Assembly: GCF_001722485.1 (NCBI RefSeq)
Contig: NZ_LWGL01000004.1
Coordinates: 1 to 60,464, forward strand
Reading direction: 5' to 3'
DNA from: Cellulosimicrobium cellulans
Lineage (GTDB): Bacteria > Actinomycetota > Actinomycetes > Actinomycetales > Cellulomonadaceae
DNA length: 60,464 nucleotides
The stretch's first letter is position 1. Each line of letters begins with the position of its first letter. A program made the translations under genes and the position numbers. This document shows, piece after piece, positions 54,463 through 60,464 of this stretch. Under the pieces are notes generated by a model. It was given only the letters and a program-made list of their open reading frames with translations, ran no database searches and was not told where the DNA came from.

Positions 54463-57400
54463 TCAGGGAATCGTGCGGCGGTTGCGCGCGGCGATCAGCG
54501 CGACCACGCCGATCAGCACGAGCAGGGCAGCGCCGCCGGCGATCCATCCGATGGTGGCGCCGGTGGTCGCCAGCGGTCCCCCGCGCTTGGCGGGACCCGC
54601 CGGGGCGGGCTCGACCGAGGTCGTGACCTCGTCGGACGCCGGCTCGACGGGGTCGCCCCACGGGGTGTTCCCCGTGACGCCGGCCTCGTTGTGGATGTGG
54701 CCGCGAGCCCCGTCCTCCGCCGTGATCGCACGCGCCGGCACTGTGCAGTCCATCGACTCACCCGGGGCCAGGCTGGTCGCCGGGCAGGTGACCTTCCCGG
54801 CGGTCGGGTCGGACACCGCGATGTCCTCGACCGTCGTCGCTCCCGTGTTGGTCACGACGATCGACCACTCGATCCGGTCGCCCACGTCGACCGTGCCGTT
54901 GCCGTTCACGTCCACCGTGGTCGCGGTCTTGTCCAGCTCGAGCGAGCTCGTGCCGGTGAACGGCACCTCGGCGGTCGACGGCGGGGAGACCGGGGGCGGG
55001 ACGTTCCCCGGCGGGGTGCCCGTCGCGGTCGCGGTGTTGCTCAGCAGACCCGAGTCGACGTCGGCCTGCGTGGTCACGTACGTGACGGTGCACGACACGA
55101 CCTGGCCGGGGAGCAGGGCGGCGACGCCCTCGGCCGGGCAGTCGATCGCCGGCAGCTCGCCGGACCCGGAGAACTCCGTCTCGTCGATGACGACGTCCGT
55201 CAGGGTCGTGTTGCCGGTGTTGGTGACCACGAACGTGTAGGTCACCTCCTGTCCGGCCCGGGTCATCGACGCCGGGTCGGCGGTCTTGACCAGGCTCAGG
55301 CCCGGCTCCGGGGCGGCCGGCACCTCGACGGTCGACGGCGGCGACACCGGCGGGGTGCCGAGGCCCGGCGGCGGCGTGCCGGTGGCGACCGCCGTGTTGA
55401 CGATCTCGCCGGCGTCGACGTCCGCCTGGGTGAGCACGTAGGTCGCCTCGCAGACGACCTGGGCGCCGGGGACGAGCGTGGCGAGGCCGTCGGCCGGGCA
55501 CGCGAGCGGTGACAGCGCTCCGGCTCCCGAGAAGTCGCTGTCGTCGACCACGACGTCCCTCAGGGTCACGTTGCCCGTGTTCGTCACCACGAACGAGTAC
55601 GTGACCGTCCGACCGACCTGGTACTGGGCCGGGTCGAAGAGGTCCGCGGACTTCACGACCGTGATGCCCGGCTGCGGGTCGACCGGCACGTCCACCGTCG
55701 ACGGCGGCGACATCGGCGGCGGGGTGTCACCCGGCGGGGTGCCCGTCGCGGTCGCGGTGTTCGACAGCTCGCCCGAGTCCACGTCGGCCTGCGTGACCAC
55801 GTAGGTGGCCTCGCAGGTGACGGAGACACCCGGGGCCAGCGGCCCCACGGGGCACGTCGCCACCGGCGGCTCGCCCGTGCCGGAGAACTCCGTCTCGGTG
55901 ACCTGCGGGTCGGTGATCGTCACGTTGCCGGTGTTGGTCACCTCGAACGAGTAGGTGACCGTCTGCCCGGCAGCGGTGATCTCGGTCAGGTCCGCGGTCT
56001 TGACCACCTCCAGGCCGGGCTGCGGGTCGACCGGCACGTCCACCGTCGACGGCGGCGACATCGGCGGCGGGGTGTCACCCGGCGGGGTGCCCGTCGCGGT
56101 CGCGGTGTTCAACAGCTCGCCCGAGTCCACGTCGGCCTGCGTGACCACGTAGGTGGCCTCGCAGGTGACGGAGACACCCGGGGCCAGCGGCCCCACGGGG
56201 CACGTCGCCACCGGCGGCTCGCCCGTGCCGGAGAACTCCGTCTCGGTGACCTGCGGGTCGGTGATCGTCACGTTGCCGGTGTTGGTCACCTCGAACGAGT
56301 AGGTGACCGTCTGCCCGGCAGCGGTGATCTCGGTCAGGTCCGCGGTCTTGACCACCTCCAGGCCGGGCTGCGGGTCGACCGGCACGTCCACCGTCGACGG
56401 CGGCGACATCGGCGGCGGGGTGTCACCCGGCGGTGTGCCCGTCGCGGTCGCGGTGTTCGACAGCTCGCCCGAGTCCACGTCGGCCTGCGTGACCACGTAG
56501 GTGGCCTCGCACGTCACCGCGTCGCGCGGGGCGAGCTGCCCGGCCGGGCAGCTGATGACCGGCGGCTCGCCCGTGCCGGAGAACGCCGTCTCGGTGACCT
56601 GGGGGTCGGTGATCGTCACATTGCCGGTGTTGGTCACCTCGAACGAGTAGGTGACCGTCTGCCCGGCAGCGGTGATCTCGGTCAGGTCCGCGGTCTTCAC
56701 GACCTCGAGCTCCGGCCGGGGGTCGGCCGGGATGCGCACCGTCGACGGATCCGAGGGAACCGGGTCGCCGGCCGGCGACGTACCGGACGCGGACGCCGTG
56801 TTGGTGACCGAGCCGGCGTCCACGTCGCCCTGCTCGAGCACGTAGGTCGCCTCGCAGGTGACCCGCTCGCCCGGGGCGAGCGACGCCACGCCGTCGGCGG
56901 GGCACTGGATCGCCGACATCGTGCCGTCGCCGGTGAAGGAGTCCTCGTCCACGCTCACGTCGGTGAGGGTGACGTTGCCGGTGTTGACGACGTCGAAGAA
57001 GTACGTGACCTCCTGGCCGACCACGAACGCGGCCGGGTCGGTGAGATCCGCGTCCTTGACGATCTCGAGGGACGGCCGCGGGTCCACGGGGACCTCGACC
57101 GTCGACGGGTCCGACGGCGGCACCGGGTCGCCCGACGGCGTCGTGCCCGTGGCCGTGGCCGTGTTGGCCAGCGTCCCTGCGTCCAGGTCCTCCTGCGTCA
57201 CCACGTAGGTCGCCTCGCACGTCACCGAGGCGCCCGGGGCCACGGGACCCGCCGGGCAGACGGCGACCGGCGTCGGGCCGGAGCCGGAGAACGCGGTCTC
57301 GGTGACCTGCGGGTCGACGATCGTCACGTTGCCGGTGTTGGCCACCACGAAGGAGTAGGTGACCGTCTGCCCGGGCTCGGTGAGCTGCTCGAGGTCGGCC

Positions 57401-59724
57401 GTCTTGGCGACCGTCAGAGCCGGCTGCGGGTCGACCGGCACGTCCACCGTCGACGGCGGCGAGTCCACCGGGTCGCCGGTGGGCGGGGTGCCCGTGGCCG
57501 TGGCCGTGTTCGACAGCGTGCCGGAGTCGAGGTCGGCCTGCGTCACCGCGTAGCTCGCCGTGCAGGTCAGCGACTCGCCCGGGTCGAGGGTGGTGTCCGC
57601 CGGGCACGCCAGCGCGGTGAGCTCGCCGCTGCCCGAGAAGTCGGTGTCGTCGACCACGACGTCCGTGAGAGGCACGTTGCCGGTGTTGGTCACGTCGAAC
57701 GAGTAGGTGACCGTCTCACCGACGGTGCTGACCTCCGTCAGGTCCGCCGTCTTGGCGACCGTCAGGGCCGGCTGCGGGCACAGCACGCTCGGGCGTACCT
57801 GGGCGTCGAAGCCCTCCATCGGCGCGGCGGACTTCACCTGCACGACGATCGTGTTGAGACCGGTCCGCCAGTCGTCGGCAAGGGTGGTCTGCGCCGCGTT
57901 CGCGGTGAAGAACCCGGCGTAGTAGTACGTGCCAGGGTTCGTCGCGGGTGCCGTGAGCGGCGTCTGCGGCAGACCCGTCGTCTTGCCCGACTGCGGCTCA
58001 CCGTTGACGAAGACCTCCGCGACCGCGTTGTCGGCGAGGAAGTTCATGGCCAGTGCGAACGACCCGGGGTCGACGCCTGCGTCGAGGTCGAACTGGAAGC
58101 GGTAGTACCAGTCACCGAAGGTCACGCCCTGGTTGGGGGCGGCGATGGTCTGCTGGGAGATCCACTGCGCGTTCCCGTACGGGCTGTCCGCCCAGTTGGC
58201 GACGATCTTGCCGACGTTGGCCGCTCCCCAGGTGGCGTCCGCCGGCGGCGCCGACACCGTGGCGCTGGCCGGGTACGGGCCGGCGACCTGCCAGTTCGCG
58301 TCCTTGGCGTTGTCCGGCAGGGTGCCGCCGGTCGCCGCGTCGTAGCCCGTGTTGAAGATGTCGGCGTCCGACGTGCAGGTGACCAGCGGCGGGACGACGT
58401 CGAGCGTCGCCTCGCCCGGCTCGTTGAGACCCGTGGACGTGATGTTGTCCGGGCCGTTGGTGTACGAGCCGGCGTTGAAGCCGGTGACGCCGACCGTGAT
58501 CGTGCACGAGGTCATGCCCGCGGACAGGTTGCCGCTCGCGGTGATGGTCGAGCTGCCTGCGGCGGCCGTCACCGATCCCGCGGGGCAGGTCGTGGCGACG
58601 GCGTTCGGCGTCGCGACCACGAGACCGGCCGGGAGGGCGTCGGTGAACGACCAGCCGTTCTTCGCCGCCAGCTCCTCGGTGTTGGTGACCGTGAACGTCA
58701 GCGTGCTGGCCCGGCCCGGGGACACGACCGTCGGGCTGAACTCCTTGTCCAGCTGCGGCGTCACGTCGAGGACGCGGATGTTGTCGTACGCGCCGTCGTT
58801 GCCGCCGCCGTTGCCGTTCTCGTTGCGCAGCACGACACCGAGGGTGCTGCCGGTCACGAGCTGGGACGAGTCAGCCGCGAACCGCCCACCAGAGGCCTCG
58901 ACGGTGGACCCGTTGCTCGGACGGGGGACGGCGACGGTGCTCGCACGCGAATCCGTGCACGGGTCGATGGCCGTGCTGGACACCGGGATCTCCGTCCCGC
59001 TCTCGTCGACGAGGTAGAAGCGGAGCTCAGGGTGCGTGGCGTGACAGTTCACGGCGACGGCGTCGACGGAGAACGTCACGAAACGTCCGTCGCTCGCGGG
59101 CAGCTCCAGCGGCGTCGCGGTGCGGAACTGGACCTGGTCGTCCGCCGAGCTGCCGGACGTGAACGAGGCCGCTGCCGCGTTCGACGCCGGCGCAGCGTGG
59201 CCGACGAGCGCGCCGAGCGCGTAGGGCAGCGCCGCGAGGGTGTCGTACGTGCCGATACCTGTGGCTTCCGTGCCCCCGGGGCCGGTGCAGTCCCCGGTCG
59301 CACGCGGGCTGCCGTGGTCGAGGATGATGCCGTTGCAGTTGGTCCTTCCCACCCAGAACGGGTCACCCGTGTACGTCGTGCCCGAGGCGCCGACGTAGTC
59401 CGTCAGCAGCACGTTCGAGTTCGCGGGACGGTTCTCGAAGTCCTCGGCGAACAGCACCTGGGACGCACCGGGGACTCCCGGAGAACCCGGCGCCGCGACG
59501 GCGTCCTGCGGCGCCATCGTCAGCGACGACGCGACGAGGCTGCTGCCGAGCAGTCCGAGCGCGGCGAGGACGGCCGACCCGCGGGTGAGCAGCCTCCTCG
59601 ACCCGCGCGCGTGACGTGCTCCGAACCGCGGGCCTGCCGCCGCGCGGCGTGGGCCCCGCCGTGAGCGGTCCCCTCGTCGTGGTCCGGCGTCGCCGCCGGG
59701 TCGGTCGAACCACTGGACGTCCAT
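54463..59724 (-). CDS. Giant LATTG-anchored DUF7507/DUF11-type repeat surface protein C
   Basis: A 1753-residue cell-wall protein. N-terminal MDVQWFDRPGGD motif; Arg/Gly-rich region; signal-peptide core (about 52-80, to AVAAPG); a head with FAEDFENRPANSNVLL and several Cys (to ~330); a DUF11-like domain opening QLDKEFSPTVVSPGRAS; another beta domain (~470-640); eight ~116-residue modules (about 649-1585), most with KTADL, GQTVTYSF-V-NTGNV, C-A, EATYVVTQADVDSG and NTATATGTPP; a ninth divergent module (SLELDKTATTVDVNGNG); then LATTG, a helix and ARNRRTIP. ATG 59724 follows AGGGGGGA. Modules 5 and 6 are nearly identical, implying recent unequal recombination. The function is probably adhesive or structural (inference). 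Confidence 0.86.
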   Translation of the reverse strand: MDVQWFDRPGGDAGPRRGDRSRRGPRRAAAGPRFGARHARGSRRLLTRGSAVLAALGLLGSSLVASSLTMAPQDAVAAPGSPGVPGASQVLFAEDFENRPANSNVLLTDYVGASGTTYTGDPFWVGRTNCNGIILDHGSPRATGDCTGPGGTEATGIGTYDTLAALPYALGALVGHAAPASNAAAASFTSGSSADDQVQFRTATPLELPASDGRFVTFSVDAVAVNCHATHPELRFYLVDESGTEIPVSSTAIDPCTDSRASTVAVPRPSNGSTVEASGGRFAADSSQLVTGSTLGVVLRNENGNGGGNDGAYDNIRVLDVTPQLDKEFSPTVVSPGRASTLTFTVTNTEELAAKNGWSFTDALPAGLVVATPNAVATTCPAGSVTAAAGSSTITASGNLSAGMTSCTITVGVTGFNAGSYTNGPDNITSTGLNEPGEATLDVVPPLVTCTSDADIFNTGYDAATGGTLPDNAKDANWQVAGPYPASATVSAPPADATWGAANVGKIVANWADSPYGNAQWISQQTIAAPNQGVTFGDWYYRFQFDLDAGVDPGSFALAMNFLADNAVAEVFVNGEPQSGKTTGLPQTPLTAPATNPGTYYYAGFFTANAAQTTLADDWRTGLNTIVVQVKSAAPMEGFDAQVRPSVLCPQPALTVAKTADLTEVSTVGETVTYSFDVTNTGNVPLTDVVVDDTDFSGSGELTALACPADTTLDPGESLTCTASYAVTQADLDSGTLSNTATATGTPPTGDPVDSPPSTVDVPVDPQPALTVAKTADLEQLTEPGQTVTYSFVVANTGNVTIVDPQVTETAFSGSGPTPVAVCPAGPVAPGASVTCEATYVVTQEDLDAGTLANTATATGTTPSGDPVPPSDPSTVEVPVDPRPSLEIVKDADLTDPAAFVVGQEVTYFFDVVNTGNVTLTDVSVDEDSFTGDGTMSAIQCPADGVASLAPGERVTCEATYVLEQGDVDAGSVTNTASASGTSPAGDPVPSDPSTVRIPADPRPELEVVKTADLTEITAAGQTVTYSFEVTNTGNVTITDPQVTETAFSGTGEPPVISCPAGQLAPRDAVTCEATYVVTQADVDSGELSNTATATGTPPGDTPPPMSPPSTVDVPVDPQPGLEVVKTADLTEITAAGQTVTYSFEVTNTGNVTITDPQVTETEFSGTGEPPVATCPVGPLAPGVSVTCEATYVVTQADVDSGELLNTATATGTPPGDTPPPMSPPSTVDVPVDPQPGLEVVKTADLTEITAAGQTVTYSFEVTNTGNVTITDPQVTETEFSGTGEPPVATCPVGPLAPGVSVTCEATYVVTQADVDSGELSNTATATGTPPGDTPPPMSPPSTVDVPVDPQPGITVVKSADLFDPAQYQVGRTVTYSFVVTNTGNVTLRDVVVDDSDFSGAGALSPLACPADGLATLVPGAQVVCEATYVLTQADVDAGEIVNTAVATGTPPPGLGTPPVSPPSTVEVPAAPEPGLSLVKTADPASMTRAGQEVTYTFVVTNTGNTTLTDVVIDETEFSGSGELPAIDCPAEGVAALLPGQVVSCTVTYVTTQADVDSGLLSNTATATGTPPGNVPPPVSPPSTAEVPFTGTSSLELDKTATTVDVNGNGTVDVGDRIEWSIVVTNTGATTVEDIAVSDPTAGKVTCPATSLAPGESMDCTVPARAITAEDGARGHIHNEAGVTGNTPWGDPVEPASDEVTTSVEPAPAGPAKRGGPLATTGATIGWIAGGAALLVLIGVVALIAARNRRTIP
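55671..56512. repeat. Near-perfect 348-bp tandem repeat inside gene C
   Basis: Position n and n+348 agree almost completely from 55671 on. The unit 55671-56018 and the unit 56019-56366 differ at one position that I found (GTTCGACAG at ~55758 against GTTCAACAG at ~56106, changing Ser to Leu). A third copy starts at 56367 and stays the same, with one further difference, until about 56512. The unit is 116 codons, exactly one protein module. Confidence 0.88.
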
Positions 59725-59815
59725 GCATTCCCCCCTGCCGTCGCGCACGGTCGTCGCGCGCGCGACAGCACTATGACCAGAGGGGAGACACGTCCCGGTG
59801 CGCCGGGACCCGAAC

Positions 59816-59835
59816 TTCATGCATCACTTCATGCA
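59816..59835 (-). promoter_or_regulatory. Tandem TGCATGAA element upstream of giant protein C
   Basis: In gene direction: TGCATGAA-GTGA-TGCATGAA, a perfect direct repeat with a 12-bp period, starting 92 nt before the ATG, as for A and B. The GGGTGAAATC block (to 59855) overlaps the stop codon of the MFS gene. The proposed -10 CATAGT lies ~40 bp downstream of the repeats. Confidence 0.55.
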
Positions 59836-59849
59836 CGTCGGCGCGGATT

Positions 59850-60464
59850 TCACCCGCGGCCGGGCACCGCCGAGGTACGCGCGGCCGGGACGAGCGCCGC
59901 GAGCACCGCGAGCACCGCTACCAGCCCGAAGACGCCTCCGTAGCCGCCGAGCACCTCGTACGCCGCGTAGCCGAGGAGCGGCGAGAAGGCCTGCGGCAGC
60001 GTCGTCGCGGTGCCGAGGAGTCCGAGGTCGTGGCCCGCGTCGTCGAGCGACGGCAGGCGGTCGACGGTGTCCGCGAGCTGAACGGTGAAGAAGGTGCCGG
60101 TCGCCACCCCGGCGAGCACGGCGTAGCCCACGACCGCCGGGGCGGCAGGGAGCAGGAGCGGCAGCAGCGCGGCGCCGGCGAGCACGAGCGGCGCCGCGAC
60201 GAGGAACGGCCGGCGCCGGCCCACGGCGTCCGACCACCGGCCGCCGACCACGGCCGCGCCCGTGAAGGCCACGAGGTGCACGACGACGAGCACACCGGAC
60301 ACCCTGCCGGCCCCCTCGACGCTCAGCCCGGTCCACTCGACGAGGACGTAGAGCTGGTACGCGGTGATCATGTGCGTGCCGCCGACGACCAGCGCGCGGG
60401 TGAGGAGCGCGCGGCGCAGAGCGGGCCGCCCGAGCGCGCGCCGCAGCGCCGACGGCCGTCCGGC
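59850..60464 (-). CDS. MFS transporter (C-terminal part, gene runs off the window)
   Basis: The frame is open to the window edge, so only the last ~204 residues are seen. The hydrophobic segments and the cytoplasmic-loop motif GGRWSDAVGRRRPFL (the G-x3-D-x-x-G-R-R-R loop between helices of a half-transporter) mark the major facilitator superfamily. Four to six transmembrane helices are visible, ending in RTSAVPGRG. The substrate is unknown. It precedes gene C on the same strand with a 125-bp gap that contains the shared regulatory element, so C probably has its own promoter. Confidence 0.78.
   Translation of the reverse strand, partial: AGRPSALRRALGRPALRRALLTRALVVGGTHMITAYQLYVLVEWTGLSVEGAGRVSGVLVVVHLVAFTGAAVVGGRWSDAVGRRRPFLVAAPLVLAGAALLPLLLPAAPAVVGYAVLAGVATGTFFTVQLADTVDRLPSLDDAGHDLGLLGTATTLPQAFSPLLGYAAYEVLGGYGGVFGLVAVLAVLAALVPAARTSAVPGRG

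Noticed and set aside
55671-56512. CRISPR-like periodicity
   Set aside because: The repeat unit is 348 bp, in frame, coding and without spacers; it is a protein-module duplication.

Overview
The window is about 60 kb of very GC-rich DNA with G/C-ending codons, frequent GTG starts and many ATGA/GTGA stop-start overlaps. Together with the purF-purM-DUF3073-bldC gene order, an actinobacterial holin-X/DUF3618 pair, LAxTG sorting signals and a C50 carotenoid operon, this points to an actinobacterium. My inference is a yellow-pigmented member of the Micrococcales, near Cellulomonadaceae or Promicromonosporaceae. No phage, insertion sequence, CRISPR array or plasmid functions were seen; the content looks chromosomal.

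Layout. 1-1.9 kb: the end of an M15 D-Ala-D-Ala carboxypeptidase-like protein and a stress-type SDR. 2.0-6.2 kb (minus): a coupled carotenoid operon crtB-crtI-crtYe-crtYf-crtEb (decaprenoxanthin type) with a perfect 24-bp palindrome upstream. 6.3-9.0 kb (minus): galE, a CDF metal exporter with its ArsR regulator, and a small zincin-like protein. 9.1-9.5 kb: tRNA-Glu, tRNA-Asp, tRNA-Phe. 9.6-11.4 kb: holin-X/DUF3618 membrane pair, bldC, DUF3073. 11.5-16 kb (minus): purM, purF, a sortase-anchored two-repeat protein and a small membrane protein. 16.1-20.9 kb (minus): a 1588-residue secreted nuclease/5'-nucleotidase. 21-28.6 kb (minus): SCP-like protein, RNB ribonuclease, gdhA, a small membrane protein, an EEP-family membrane protein, purL. 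28.7-33.6 kb: small unknowns, an EamA exporter, an APC permease, a YrdB-like protein and a DUF2599 lipoprotein. 33.6-40.8 kb: a fatty-acid module (acyl-CoA oxidase/dehydrogenase and TetR divergent from thiolase, long FabG and MaoC hydratase), resembling the mycobacterial Rv0241c-Rv0244c neighbourhood.

40.9-59.7 kb (minus) is the most unusual part: three consecutive giant cell-wall-anchored proteins (2225, 2153 and 1753 residues). All three share a cytoplasmic N-terminal QWFDRP motif ahead of the signal peptide, nearly identical LAxTG sorting tails, and a tandem TGCATGAA-type upstream element that starts exactly 92 nt before each start codon. The first two carry the same series of seven ~150-residue modules behind different heads. 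The third carries eight ~116-residue modules, and part of that array is a nearly perfect 348-bp tandem duplication. I read this as a co-regulated, evolving surface-protein locus; its function is not established by the sequence. The window ends inside an MFS transporter gene.

Start codons were chosen from Shine-Dalgarno matches, overlaps and paralogue alignment. Family names come from recognised motifs; no database search was run.
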